Shown here piece after piece: positions 40,891 through 50,775 of a DNA stretch of 64,000 nucleotides (position 1 is the stretch's first letter; each line of letters begins with the position of its first letter). Under the pieces are notes generated by a model. The model was not told the origin of the DNA. It made no database searches and worked only from the letters and a program-made list of their open reading frames with translations. The position numbers and the translations under genes are program-made. The stretch is from the NCBI RefSeq assembly GCF_014648355.1, contig NZ_BMQY01000003.1, forward strand, positions 331,916 to 395,915, written 5' to 3'. The DNA comes from Couchioplanes azureus (lineage in GTDB: Bacteria; Actinomycetota; Actinomycetes; Mycobacteriales; Micromonosporaceae).

Positions 40891-40972
40891 GCCTCGATCC
40901 TGCGGCCCGACCCACCGCCGGGGTAAGGCACGGACCGGCCCGGGACCGGAACGATCCGGTCACCTCCGCGGG

Positions 40973-41551
40973 TCAGGTGAGCCGGTCGGTCCCGGCCAGC
41001 GGTTCGCCCCGGCGCAGGTAGGAGCGCAGCGACCGCGGCGTCGTCTGGGCCGGCGGGGGAGGCGGGGGCGGCGGCGTCGCCTCGATGCCCAGCTCCTCCC
41101 GGATCGCCGCCTCCAGCTGCTGCATCACCAGTGGCACGTGAGCGAGCATCTCGCGCACCGACGTCGAGGGGTCCACGCCGGGCCGGGGCGCGGGGCGGTC
41201 GCCGTACAGCTTCTCCAGCAGGAGGTGCACCGCCAGCGCGGCGCTGCGGACCTGGCCCGAGGCGAGCAGGCGCACCTGCATCAGCGCCGGACCCACCTCG
41301 TCGACATAGGTGAAGGGCCCCGGCATCCGCTGCCCCGTCTCGAGCGCGGTCCGCATCCGGTACGTCGCCCGCTCGAACTGCGTCAGCAGGGCGACATAGG
41401 CGTCGCGGCGCTCGGCGTACCACCGGCGGGTCCGCTTGGCGCGGCTGCGCAGGTAGTCGTCACGGGCCGACACGAGCACCGTCACGCCCGCCCCGGCCAG
41501 GGCGAACACGGCGGCGACGAGGGGCAGGCTCCACCACGGGATCTCAGACAC
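40973..41551 (-). CDS. Single-pass membrane protein, unknown function
   Basis: A 192-residue protein. One N-terminal transmembrane helix (WSLPLVAAVFALAGAGVTVL) is followed by a basic cytoplasmic helix (RSRAKRTRRWYAERRDAY) and about 100 helical residues, then a run of eight prolines and a short tail. The pattern of a membrane anchor with helical cytosolic domain recurs in actinobacteria, but no function is known to me. It starts with GTG at 41551. Confidence 0.65.
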   Translation of the reverse strand: MSEIPWWSLPLVAAVFALAGAGVTVLVSARDDYLRSRAKRTRRWYAERRDAYVALLTQFERATYRMRTALETGQRMPGPFTYVDEVGPALMQVRLLASGQVRSAALAVHLLLEKLYGDRPAPRPGVDPSTSVREMLAHVPLVMQQLEAAIREELGIEATPPPPPPPPAQTTPRSLRSYLRRGEPLAGTDRLT

Positions 41552-41739
41552 CCGACCACGGTAGCGATGCGGGGCCTCGCGAAGCGGCCGGCGCCGGTCA
41601 GTTTCGACGGTGGGGTGGGATCATCCGGATTTCATGGTACGGACATCGCGAGGTTCCGCCCCCACGAGGCGGCCCGGGCGGTGGTCCCGGCCGTTGCGCC
41701 GCCGCCGGGCCGGCGCGGTGGTCACCGTCTGCACACACG

Positions 41740-41782
41740 AAGGATCCCGGTCCCCCGTTCGGTGACGAGGGCCGGGATCCTT
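41740..41782. terminator. Hairpin terminator
   Basis: An 11-bp perfect stem (AAGGATCCCGG, 41740-41750, pairing with 41772-41782) that can be extended by CCCCCG/CGAGGG with one mismatch. It is located 51 bases after the stop of the surface-protein gene (minus strand). Apart from it, 41552-41833 holds nothing I can name. Confidence 0.7.
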
Positions 41783-41833
41783 GCGGCAGTGCGGTGGGTC
41801 AGGCGACGAACTCGGTGGCGAGTCGCCGGCGCA

Positions 41834-42934
41834 TCACCGGGAAGGCTCCGGCGCCCGCGACCACGTGCCGGTACCAGTGCCCGCACCATCGCCGGTGCCC
41901 GGGACGGTCGGGCCCTCGCCCGCGATGACGACGATCTCCGCGGTGTCGTCGGCGGCGTTGGCGTCCGTGCCGTGCTCCCGGTCCAGGAAGGCGTAGTTGG
42001 TGATCACCTTGCTCTTCGTCTCGCCGGCGCGCTCGATCAGGAGGTCGAACTCCCACTCCTGGGTCGCGTTCGGCTTGAGCACGTGGTCCAGGGACGTCGC
42101 GAGGTAGCACTCGTACGCCTCGGCATCCGGCATCCAGGAGCGCGGAAGGACCTGCTTGCAGTTCTCGGGCGCCTTGACGACCGTGGTTCCGTCCGGCACG
42201 TCGACGAAGGTGCTGTTCAGCAGGCCGCGCGTGCTACCGCCCAGGAAGTTGGCCGCCGCGGGCCCCAGGTTCAGCTGGCCGACCTTCAGCTTGACGGTCT
42301 GCCCGGCCGCGCCCCGCACGGTCGCGCCGACCGCCTTCAGGTTGACCGGGTTGTCCCCCGTGATCTTGATATTGGTGACGGTGTCGCGGGTCCGGGATGT
42401 GCCGTCGCTCGGCGCGCCCACCGGCTCCGGCGTGGCCTGCAGTCCGAGCTTGTCACCCGTGCCGCGCGTCGGATGCCCCTGGCGCCACGCCTCGAGATTC
42501 GGCGCCGCCTCCTCGGCGGTGTACCACTTGGACGTGGTGCGCTGGAACAACGGCGCCATGGAGTCGGCGTCGACGTCGTACTCGACCTGCGGCTGGGCCA
42601 CGTACTGCTTCCCGGCGGCGAGCTCGGTGCCGATCTCGCAGAAGGCAGCACGCGCGGCGTAGTAGCAGTTCTCGAAGGTCTGGGCCGGCTTCATGCCGGG
42701 AGGCCACTCCAGGAGCAGGTAGGCCTGGGCGACGACCGCGGTGCCCGGGTTGCCCACCGCGACCGCGGCCGCGGCCCTGCCGCCCGGCGCGACCGAGACG
42801 ATCGTGTTCGGACCCGCGACGAGCGCCGGCTGGCCGGCGGCGACCGCTGTGGTCGGCGCAGCTGCGATGACGAGGCCGACGAGCCCGGCGGCGCCGAAAC
42901 CCCGCAGCCACGGCCGGAGACGAATTCTCGACAC
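41834..42934 (-). CDS. Secreted surface protein with disrupted C-terminal anchor
   Basis: A 366-residue exported protein. The signal peptide (LRGFGAAGLVGLVIAAAPTTAVAAG) is followed by a beta-rich region with two cysteine pairs. The frame ends VPGTGDGAGTGTGTWS and a short tail. In the next frame the same DNA reads VVAGAGAFPVMRRRLATEFVA and a stop at about 41799, which looks like the hydrophobic helix and basic tail of an LPxTG-type wall protein. A small indel has probably removed the anchor. The GTG at 42934 has GGGGGA upstream; an ATG at 42946 is also in frame. Confidence 0.7.
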   Translation of the reverse strand: MSRIRLRPWLRGFGAAGLVGLVIAAAPTTAVAAGQPALVAGPNTIVSVAPGGRAAAAVAVGNPGTAVVAQAYLLLEWPPGMKPAQTFENCYYAARAAFCEIGTELAAGKQYVAQPQVEYDVDADSMAPLFQRTTSKWYTAEEAAPNLEAWRQGHPTRGTGDKLGLQATPEPVGAPSDGTSRTRDTVTNIKITGDNPVNLKAVGATVRGAAGQTVKLKVGQLNLGPAAANFLGGSTRGLLNSTFVDVPDGTTVVKAPENCKQVLPRSWMPDAEAYECYLATSLDHVLKPNATQEWEFDLLIERAGETKSKVITNYAFLDREHGTDANAADDTAEIVVIAGEGPTVPGTGDGAGTGTGTWSRAPEPSR

Positions 42935-43098
42935 TTCTTCCCCCATGAAGAAATTGATCAACAACCCGCGCAGCATAGGAAGCGCCGCAGAGATCAGCAA
43001 CGGGTGCAGGGGGCAACGAAACCGGCCAATGCCGGCCATCCTGCAAGGAGCAAGGAGACTTTTGTGATCTTAACCATTTCTATCCATCGGTGCCGCGG

Positions 43099-45429
43099 TC
43101 AGCGCACGGTGCCACGGTGGACGAGCTCGTCGTGCTCGGCCGGAAGCGCCGGCTTGCCGTAGAGCCAGCCCTGGGCCAGCTCGCATCCCTGCTCACGCAG
43201 CCAGTCGCTCTGCACCTCGGTCTCGACGCCCTCGGCCACCACCCGCAGGTGCATGGCGCGGGTCATGGCGAGCACCGCCCGCACGATCGGCTCGTTGGCG
43301 CCGTGCCGGCCGACCTCGCTGACGAACGAGCGGTCGAGCTTGACGATGCCGATCGGCAGCCGGTTGAGGTAGCTCAGCGACGAGTAGCCGGTGCCGAAGT
43401 CGTCGACGGCCATCGTGACGCCCAGGTCCCGCAGGGCGTCGAGGGTGGCGAGCGCGGTCTCCAGGTCCTCCATGACGCCGGACTCGGTGATCTCCAGCCA
43501 CAGTGCCTCGGGCGGCAGGCCGGTCTCGGCCAGCACGTCGCGGACGATGCCGACCAGGGCCCCGTCGCGCAGCTGCCGGACGGACACGTTGACCGACACG
43601 TGCAGCGGCCGGGCGTCCGGGCCCCGGGCGGCGCGCCACTTCGCGAGCTGCCCGGCCGCCTCGCGCAGCAGCCAGGCGCCGCTCTCGACGATCAGGCCGG
43701 TCTCCTCGGCGATCGGGATGAAGTCGAGCGGCGAAACCGCGCCCAGCGCGGGGTGCTGCCAGCGCATCAGGGCCTCGAAGCCGTCGAGCTCCCCGGTCGC
43801 CAGGTCGGTGATCGGCTGGTAGTGCACCGAGAGCTCGCCGCGCGCCAGCGCAGTGCGCAGCGCCTGTTCGAGGTTCATCCGGTCGCGGACCTGGTCGCGC
43901 AGGGAGGTGTCGAACAGCGCGTACGCGTTGCGCCCCTGCCCCTTCGCCTTGTACATCGCGGTGTCGGCGTCGCGGATCAGCTCGAGCGCCTGGGTGCCTC
44001 CGGGCGACTTCGCGACCCCGATGGACGCCGAGATCACCACGTTGCCCACGGACAGTTCGAACGGCCGCGAGAACTCGTCGAGCACGCGGGCGGCGAGCGA
44101 CTCGGCGAGCCGCGAGTGCGACGGGCTGGCGAGCGCGATGACGAACTCGTCGCCGCCGATCCGGCACACCAGGTCGTCGTCGCGCACCTGGGCGCCGAGC
44201 CGCCCCGCGACCGCGCAGAGCAGCTCGTCGCCGACCTGGTGACCCCAGTGGTCGTTGACCATCTTGAACCGGTCGAGGTCGATGAAGAGCAGGCTGATCT
44301 CGAGCTGCCCGGCGGCGGCCCGCTCGCCCCAGCCCGCGACGGTCTCGGCGAGCAGCTCCCGGTTGGGCAGGTCGGTGAGGGCGTCGTGGGTGGCCCGCCG
44401 GCGGGTGGCGCGCTCGGCCCGCGCCCGGGAGTTGTTGGAGCGGACCACGCGGTAGAGCACGGCGAGGATCAGCAGGGCACACAGGACGGCCCGGACCGCG
44501 CCGTTCACCGGTCCGCCGGCCGGCTCCACCGTGGTGATCACCACGGGGACGACCACCACGACGGCGATCAGGCCCGTACGGATCTTGCTCAGGTCCTTGA
44601 CGATGATCCGCTGCGGCTGGGTGAGGCTGCGCATGGAGGGTTGCAGCCCGGCGGCCCCGACGAGCAGGAAAGTCGCGGTGAACAGCACGTCCACGGTGTG
44701 CTGCGGCACGTCGGCGATCGCGCCGTCGCGGAGCATGAAGAGGAAGTCGCCGGCGAACATGGTCCCGGCGGCCGCGATCAGCAGCCACAGGGCGGGCTGC
44801 CGGACGCCGCCGGAGAGCGCGAGCTGGGCGGTGAGAGCCAGCAGCACGACGTCGAAGATGGGGAAGAAGGAGTTGGCGACCCGCAGCGGGGTGAGGTCCG
44901 CCTGCGCCATCGCGGGCGCCATCAGGTAGGTCCAGCACATGAACGCCGCCGCCAGGCCGACCAGTACGGCGTCGATCCGGGCCGGGTCGTCCTCGGTGGC
45001 CCGCCGCCGGCGCAGCATGCCGGCGAAGGCATAACCCATGATCAGGTACGCCGGTAGCACGAACGCGTCCGGCAGCAGGGCCATGGTGGTCGGCGGGGAG
45101 GCGCCCGCGCCGGGGACGACCGCGCGGATCGCGATGCCGCCGAGGAAGAGGACCGCCGACCAGAACAGGCACAGCCACGGGCCGCGCTCGCCGGGCAGCG
45201 CCATGCGCACGGCGCCGTACCGCATGGCACCGAGTCCGGCCAGCGCGCTGAGCAGCATCACCGGGGTGCCCAACCACCGCGGACCGGCGACGAGCACGAT
45301 CAGGGCGACGCCGGCAAGACCGAGGTACGACCAGCTCAGGGTCCGGCAGTACGGGGGCAGCGCGGGCAGGCCGCGGGCCGGCACGACGGCGTCGGCTGCC
45401 GCGCGCTGCGGTGCCGACACGGAGCTCAC
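43099..45429 (-). CDS. Membrane GGDEF-EAL bifunctional cyclic di-GMP protein
   Basis: A 776-residue protein. About eight to ten membrane helices (residues 25-310) precede a GGDEF domain with an intact RIGGDEFVIAL active site and an EAL domain with LDGFEALMRWQHP, DDFGTGYSSLSYLNRLP, KLDRSFV and AEGVETE, all the metal and catalytic motifs of an active phosphodiesterase. It can therefore make and break cyclic di-GMP; which activity dominates cannot be read from sequence. GTG start at 45429 or 45420; AAAGGA suits the second better. Confidence 0.92.
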   Translation of the reverse strand: MSSVSAPQRAAADAVVPARGLPALPPYCRTLSWSYLGLAGVALIVLVAGPRWLGTPVMLLSALAGLGAMRYGAVRMALPGERGPWLCLFWSAVLFLGGIAIRAVVPGAGASPPTTMALLPDAFVLPAYLIMGYAFAGMLRRRRATEDDPARIDAVLVGLAAAFMCWTYLMAPAMAQADLTPLRVANSFFPIFDVVLLALTAQLALSGGVRQPALWLLIAAAGTMFAGDFLFMLRDGAIADVPQHTVDVLFTATFLLVGAAGLQPSMRSLTQPQRIIVKDLSKIRTGLIAVVVVVPVVITTVEPAGGPVNGAVRAVLCALLILAVLYRVVRSNNSRARAERATRRRATHDALTDLPNRELLAETVAGWGERAAAGQLEISLLFIDLDRFKMVNDHWGHQVGDELLCAVAGRLGAQVRDDDLVCRIGGDEFVIALASPSHSRLAESLAARVLDEFSRPFELSVGNVVISASIGVAKSPGGTQALELIRDADTAMYKAKGQGRNAYALFDTSLRDQVRDRMNLEQALRTALARGELSVHYQPITDLATGELDGFEALMRWQHPALGAVSPLDFIPIAEETGLIVESGAWLLREAAGQLAKWRAARGPDARPLHVSVNVSVRQLRDGALVGIVRDVLAETGLPPEALWLEITESGVMEDLETALATLDALRDLGVTMAVDDFGTGYSSLSYLNRLPIGIVKLDRSFVSEVGRHGANEPIVRAVLAMTRAMHLRVVAEGVETEVQSDWLREQGCELAQGWLYGKPALPAEHDELVHRGTVR

Positions 45430-45576
45430 GTCCTTTCATCGGCAGTCCCGTCCGGGTCATTAACCCTCCGGCCCGGTGCGTAACGGTGTCCCCGGAAAGC
45501 CCTGCGCGACCCGGGAGGAACGCGTACGTTTCATCCTGATCTGGGCCGGTCCGAAGTCTTTCGCGGGGGGATACGC

Positions 45577-47664
45577 GTGAAGCGAGCGCACAGGCGAGTC
45601 ATCAGCACGGCAGTGGGCACCGCCGTCGCCTTGAGCAGCGTTCTGGTGATTCTGAGCAGTGGCGGGCAGGCCGAACCGGTCGACCTGCGGGCGGCGGCGA
45701 CCGGCGCCGAGCCCACCCTGCAGACCATCGACCTGGCCCCGGCCACGGGGACGGCGCCGACCGGCCGTGGGTTCTCGGCGGCGCCCCGGCGTACCGTCCC
45801 TCCCCGCACCACCGGCCGGTTCAGCCTGGTCGGCGCGACCTGGACGGATCCCGCCGCGCGGCTGACCGGCACCGTCCAGGTACGGACCCGCTCGGCCGCG
45901 GACGGCACCTGGACGCCGTGGCAGTCCCTGGAGGCCGAAGAGCCGAACCCGGCCGCACCGGGATCCGGCGACGCCGACGGCAACCGGGGCAGCACCGACC
46001 CGCTGTGGGTGGGCCCGTCGGACGGCGTCGAGGCCCGGGTGTCGGCGGACTCCGGGGCCACCGCCGCGCTGCCGCCGGGCCTGCGCCTCGACCTGATCGA
46101 CCCGGGCGAGGCCCCCGCGGCGCCCGCGCCGAGGGCGTACGAGCGGTTGGCGCCGGGCGTGACGGTGCCGCCGCGACCCGCGCCGAACGTCGTCACCCGG
46201 GCGCAGTGGGGCGCGAACGAGAAGCTGGTCGAGGAGGCGCCGGAGTACACCACCGACGTGCAGGTCGTCTTCGTGCACCACACGGCCGGGACCAACGGCT
46301 ACCGCTGCGCCGACTCGCCGGCGATCATCCGCGGCATCCTGGGCTACCACGTCAAGAGCAACCACTGGAACGACATCGGCTACAACTTCCTGGTCGACAA
46401 GTGCGGCACCCTCTTCGAGGGCCGCCGGGGCGGGATCGCGCGCGCCGTCCTGGGGGCGCACACCCTGGGCTTCAACGCGCGCAGCAGCGCGATCGCGGTG
46501 CTCGGCGACTACGGTTCGCGCGGCGTCCCCGCCCACGTCCGCACGGTGATCGCGCAGGTCGCCGCGTACAAGCTCGGCACGTACGGCAATCCGCCCGCCG
46601 GCCGGACCACGCTGATCTCCAGCGGCAGCGACCGCTACGCCAAGGGCAGCCGCGCCGTGCTGAACCGCATCTCCGGGCACCGCGACACCGGCCGGACCGC
46701 GTGCCCCGGCAACGTCCTCTACGGCCAGCTCGGCACGATCCGCGGCATCGCCTCGGCGGCGCCCGCCGACCTGAGGCTGACGAAGATGAACGGCGCCACC
46801 AGGATCGGCGGCACCTGGTTCAGCCGCGGCGCGATCCGGCCGTACTGGCAGGTGGACACGGCGACGACCCTGATGCACCGCTACGACGTGTACGTCGACG
46901 GCACGCTGACCGCCTCGGTGCCGGCCGGCCAGCGGCAGCAGCTGCTGCGGCTCACCCCGGGGCGGCACACCGTACGGGTACGCGCGGTGGCGTTGAACGG
47001 CCGGGCCGCGGTCACCGAGACCGCCGTGTTCGCCGACGAGACCCTGCCCGAGTTCACCCGCGGGCCCAGCGTCACGCTGCGGCCCGGCTCGGTCAGCGGC
47101 GTCGTGCCGGTCCGCCTGAGCTGGGCGGTCCGGGACGCGGGCGGCCTGCGCGCGGTGCGCCTGACCCGGCCGGTGGCCGCGAACCTGGGCACCACCGCGA
47201 CGGTCTGGGCCGGCGCGGTGCGGCCGGGCGTGGCGACCACGTACGGCCTGCGGGCCACGGACCGGGCGGGCAACGCGCGGTCGGTGGCGGCGGTCCGGAC
47301 GCCGGTCCTGGTCGCGGAGGCGCGCGCGGAGCGCGGCGGCACCTGGCGGCCGGTCGGCGGCGCGGCCTACCTCGGCGGCTCGGCACTCCGCGCCACCTCG
47401 GCCGGCGCGTCGCTGAGCTGGTCGTTCACCGGCCGCTCGGCCGCGCTCGCGGTGAGCCGTACGGCGGTCTCGGGCCGCGTCCAGGTGTACGTGGACGGCG
47501 AGCCCGCGGGCATCGTGGACCTGCGCTCGCCCGCGGCGCTGCACCGCCGCGCGGTCTGGACCCGCTCGTGGAGCTCCAGCGGCCGGCACACCGTCAAGAT
47601 CGTCGTGGAGGGCACGGCGGGACGGCCCGGGGTCATCTCCGACGGACTGGTCTACCTGCGGTAG
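45577..47664 (+). CDS. Secreted N-acetylmuramoyl-L-alanine amidase (PGRP type)
   Basis: A 695-residue exported protein. After a signal peptide (about residues 7-31) comes a linker of about 170 residues, then an amidase_2/PGRP domain (about 205-390) with the zinc ligands in VVFVHHTAGTNGY and in GHRDTGRTACPG, and the family's GYNFLVDKCGTLFEGR. It cleaves the bond between muramic acid and L-alanine in peptidoglycan. The C-terminal 300 residues are beta-sandwich modules (Ig/fibronectin-like, then a jelly-roll-like end) probably for wall binding. GTG start after GGGGGGA. Confidence 0.9.
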   Translation: MKRAHRRVISTAVGTAVALSSVLVILSSGGQAEPVDLRAAATGAEPTLQTIDLAPATGTAPTGRGFSAAPRRTVPPRTTGRFSLVGATWTDPAARLTGTVQVRTRSAADGTWTPWQSLEAEEPNPAAPGSGDADGNRGSTDPLWVGPSDGVEARVSADSGATAALPPGLRLDLIDPGEAPAAPAPRAYERLAPGVTVPPRPAPNVVTRAQWGANEKLVEEAPEYTTDVQVVFVHHTAGTNGYRCADSPAIIRGILGYHVKSNHWNDIGYNFLVDKCGTLFEGRRGGIARAVLGAHTLGFNARSSAIAVLGDYGSRGVPAHVRTVIAQVAAYKLGTYGNPPAGRTTLISSGSDRYAKGSRAVLNRISGHRDTGRTACPGNVLYGQLGTIRGIASAAPADLRLTKMNGATRIGGTWFSRGAIRPYWQVDTATTLMHRYDVYVDGTLTASVPAGQRQQLLRLTPGRHTVRVRAVALNGRAAVTETAVFADETLPEFTRGPSVTLRPGSVSGVVPVRLSWAVRDAGGLRAVRLTRPVAANLGTTATVWAGAVRPGVATTYGLRATDRAGNARSVAAVRTPVLVAEARAERGGTWRPVGGAAYLGGSALRATSAGASLSWSFTGRSAALAVSRTAVSGRVQVYVDGEPAGIVDLRSPAALHRRAVWTRSWSSSGRHTVKIVVEGTAGRPGVISDGLVYLR

Positions 47665-48257
47665 GGCTCGGGGTCGTCGCTCGTCTGCCGGTCGAGCACG
47701 GACCGCAGCGCCCGCAGCGCGAAGTAGAGGCTGGACTTGACGTCGCGCACCGAGGTGCCCCGGGCCTCGGCGACGGCCTCCAGCGCCGCGCCGCCGTAGA
47801 ACAGCTCGACGAGGATCTCGCGGTGCGCCGCCGCGAGATCCTCCATCGCCCGCACGATGGTGGTGCCGGGGCGGGGGGACGGCGAGCGCCCCGCCGGCGG
47901 CGGCTCGACCCTGTCGTCGTGCCCGGCGGGGGCGGAGCGCTCGCCGTCGCGCAGCACCGTACGGGCCGTGAGCACCAGCCACGGCCGTACCGCGGAGGCC
48001 CGTGGGGGGAAACGGGCCGGATCCTGCGCCGCGCGGTAGAGGGTCTCCTTGAGCACATCCGCGGCCGCCACCTCGTCGCCGCCGGTCAGCCGCAGCACGT
48101 ACGTCTCCAGCGCCGCGCGGTGCGGCGCCACCAGGGCGTCGAACGCCTCGGCGGCCCGCTCCCGCGCCGCGCGGGCGGCGGAGGTGCCGGGCGCCGGGGC
48201 GAAGAGGTCGGCGTGCAGCGGCGACCGGGTGGGCCGGTCGGCCGCGTGGCGGCCCAT
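47652..48257 (-). CDS. ECF-type RNA polymerase sigma factor (SigL-like, diverged)
   Basis: A 201-residue protein with two sigma regions. Region 2 is FDALVAPHRAALETYVLRL to AVRPWLVLTARTVLRD, and region 4 is REILVELFYGGAALEAVAEARGTSVRDVKSSLYFALRALRSVL. The usual DPQLAEDVVQET motif is degenerate (GGDEVAAADVLKET). No anti-sigma gene is adjacent. The ATG at 48257 follows GGAGAGGGG. Its 3' end overlaps that of the amidase by 13 bases; control of cell-wall genes is possible but not shown. Confidence 0.7.
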   Translation of the reverse strand: MGRHAADRPTRSPLHADLFAPAPGTSAARAARERAAEAFDALVAPHRAALETYVLRLTGGDEVAAADVLKETLYRAAQDPARFPPRASAVRPWLVLTARTVLRDGERSAPAGHDDRVEPPPAGRSPSPRPGTTIVRAMEDLAAAHREILVELFYGGAALEAVAEARGTSVRDVKSSLYFALRALRSVLDRQTSDDPEPYRR

Positions 48258-48432
48258 GACGTACCCCTCTCCTCGGTGATCCGTCCGAGGGGTTCCATGC
48301 TGATCGACCGCGGCGCCGGCGGCACCGGGAAAAGTACCCGCCTGCGCGGATCCGGGTATCACCCGCGTAGTTCCCCGGTGTCCCCGCGGACGGGGCCGGG
48401 CAACCGGGGGCCGCACACACTAACGTGCTCCT

Positions 48433-50760
48433 ATGAGCACCGCCACGAGCGCGCACGGTTCCCTGGGCAACCTGCCCGCCGAGGTGACCAGCTTCGTGGG
48501 CCGGCGGCACGAGCTGACCGCCGTCCGGCGGATGCTCGCCACCAGCCGCCTGGTCACCCTCACCGGCGCGGGCGGCGTCGGCAAGACCCGCCTGGCCCGG
48601 CACGCCGGGCTGGAGCTGCGCCGCGCGTTCCCCGACGGGGTGTGGCTCGCCGAGCTGGCCGAGCTGCGCGACCCCGACCTGGTCGCGGTCACCGTCGCCG
48701 AGGCCCTGGGCGTACGCGAGCAGTCGGTCCGGCCCGACGCACCGGCGCTGGCGACCTTTCTCGCCGACCGGCAGGCACTGCTCATCCTCGACAACTGCGA
48801 GCACCTCGTGGCGGCGAGCGCGGATCTGGTGGAGACGCTGCTGCGCGCCTGCCCGCGCCTGCGCGTGCTGGTCACCAGCCGGCAGGCGCTGCGGATCGCC
48901 GGCGAGGCGACGCTGACCGTGCAGCCGCTGTCGGTGCCGGCGGCCGACCTCGCGTGCACCCCGGCCGACCTGGCCCGCTACGAGGCGGCGAGCCTGCTGG
49001 TGGACCGGGCCACCGCCGTGCTGCCCGGCTTCGCGGTCACCGAGGCCAACTGCGCCACGGTCACGGCGCTGTGCCAGGCCCTGGAGGGCATGCCGCTGGC
49101 GATCGAGCTGGCGGTGGCCCGGCTGCGGGCGCTGACCCTGGAGGAGATCCTCGACCGGCTGACCGACCGCTACCGCCTGCTGACCACCGGCGCCCGCAAC
49201 GCGCCGGCCCGGCAGCAGACCCTGCGGGCGCTGATCGACTGGAGCTGGGACCTGTGCGCCGAGCCGGAGCGCCGGCTCTGGTCCCGGCTCTCGGTCTTCT
49301 CCGGCGGCCTGGAGCTGGAGGCGGCCGAGCAGGTGTGCGGGTTCGCGCCGCTGGCGAGCGAGTCGATTCTCGACCTGATCGCTTCCCTGGTGGACAAGTC
49401 CGTGATCTTCCGGGTCGGCGACGGCCCGCGGGCGCGCTACAAGATGCTCGAGGTCGTCCGCGAGTACGGCGCCGCGCGGCTGGCCGAGGCGGGCGAGCAG
49501 CCCGAGGTGGCCCGGCGGCACTGCGACTGGTTCGCCGAGCTCGCCCGCTACGGCGACGTGCACTGGGCGAGCCCGGACCAGGCGGCCCTGATGCTGCGGC
49601 TGCGCCGCGAGCAGGCCAACCTGCGCGTCGCCCTGGAGTATTCGGTCGACTCCGCCCCGCCGGAGGTGGCCCTGCGCTTCGCCGCGGACCTGCAGAACCA
49701 CTGGTTCGTCCGGGGCTTCCTGTCCGAGGGCCGGCACTGGCTGGAGCGCGCCCTGGCGCTGCCGCCGCCGCGGCACTGGACCCGGGCCCGGGCGCTGCGC
49801 GTGGCCGCCTGGATCGCCTGTGTCCAGGGTGACCAGTCGCGCGCCTCGGCGCTGCTGGCGCAGGCCAAGGAGCTCGCCGCCACGCTGCCGCCGTCGGCGG
49901 AACGGGCGTTCATCCCGGTGGTCGAGGGCAACATCGCGATGTTCGCCGGCGACCACGCCACCGCGCTGCCGCTGTTCGAGGAGGCGCTCGCCGGGTTCCG
50001 GGCGCTGGACGTCCGGGCCGGCGAGCTGTGGTGCCTGGCCGTCCTGGGGCTGGCCCGGGGACTGTCCTCGGGGTCGCCCGCCGACGGCTACGCCGACCTG
50101 GCGGCCTGCCGGGACCTGGCGGAATCGCACGGCGAGGTGTGGTGGCGCTCGTTCGCGCTGTGGGCGCTGAGCGTGCTGCGCTGGCGCGCGGGCGACCACG
50201 CGGGCGCCGCCGCCGCGGCCAAGGAGAGCCTCGCGATCGGCACGCTCGTCGAGGACGAGCAGTTCACCGTCGGCCTGTCGCTGGAGGCCCTGGGCTGGGT
50301 GGCGGCGAGCGTACGCCGCGACCAGCGCGCCGCCCAGCTGCTCGGCGCCTCGGACCGCATGTGGCGGGCCATGCAGGCGTCCCTGACGCACTTCCGCAGC
50401 CTGCGTGACTTCCACGACGAGGTCACCGCGCAGCTGCGCGCGCGCCTCGGCGACCGGGCGTTCGAGGCGGCCTTCGAGCGCGGCGTCGCCCTGAGTCCCG
50501 CCGAGGCGATGGCCCTGGCGGTCGAGCGGGTCCCGGCCCCGCGCGGGGAACCCGCGCCGGCACCCCTGGACCACCTGAACCTGACGCCCCGGGAACGGGA
50601 GGTGGCGGCGCTCGTCGCGGAGGGACTGACCAACCGGGAGATCGCCGCCCGGCTGGTGGTGGCGCAGCGCACGGCCGAGGGGCACGTGGAGAACATCCTC
50701 AGCAAGCTGGGCTTCACCTCGCGGGCGCAGGTCGCCGCCTGGCTGGCCGCACGGCGCTGA
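48433..50760 (+). CDS. ATPase-TPR-LuxR transcriptional regulator
   Basis: A 775-residue regulator of the large AfsR/LuxR ATPase type. It starts directly with VTSFVGRRHELTAVRRML. The nucleotide-binding loop is TGAGGVGKTRLAR (residues 44-56), Walker B is ALLILDNCEHL, and VTSRQALRI is the sensor-like motif. A long alpha-helical repeat region (about 350-680) may bind effectors. The last 65 residues are a LuxR HTH (LTPREREVAALVAEGLTNREI). Such proteins act as ATP-dependent switches for antibiotic or secondary metabolism genes. The targets are unknown; it stands alone. Confidence 0.92.
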   Translation: MSTATSAHGSLGNLPAEVTSFVGRRHELTAVRRMLATSRLVTLTGAGGVGKTRLARHAGLELRRAFPDGVWLAELAELRDPDLVAVTVAEALGVREQSVRPDAPALATFLADRQALLILDNCEHLVAASADLVETLLRACPRLRVLVTSRQALRIAGEATLTVQPLSVPAADLACTPADLARYEAASLLVDRATAVLPGFAVTEANCATVTALCQALEGMPLAIELAVARLRALTLEEILDRLTDRYRLLTTGARNAPARQQTLRALIDWSWDLCAEPERRLWSRLSVFSGGLELEAAEQVCGFAPLASESILDLIASLVDKSVIFRVGDGPRARYKMLEVVREYGAARLAEAGEQPEVARRHCDWFAELARYGDVHWASPDQAALMLRLRREQANLRVALEYSVDSAPPEVALRFAADLQNHWFVRGFLSEGRHWLERALALPPPRHWTRARALRVAAWIACVQGDQSRASALLAQAKELAATLPPSAERAFIPVVEGNIAMFAGDHATALPLFEEALAGFRALDVRAGELWCLAVLGLARGLSSGSPADGYADLAACRDLAESHGEVWWRSFALWALSVLRWRAGDHAGAAAAAKESLAIGTLVEDEQFTVGLSLEALGWVAASVRRDQRAAQLLGASDRMWRAMQASLTHFRSLRDFHDEVTAQLRARLGDRAFEAAFERGVALSPAEAMALAVERVPAPRGEPAPAPLDHLNLTPREREVAALVAEGLTNREIAARLVVAQRTAEGHVENILSKLGFTSRAQVAAWLAARR

Positions 50761-50775
50761 GCCCGCCACCCGGCG

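Noticed and set aside
45460..50769. A minus-strand open frame of 1769 codons
   Set aside because: It is antisense to the amidase and the ATPase-LuxR genes and runs through the sigma factor gene in another frame. The composition is low-complexity and no motif is present.
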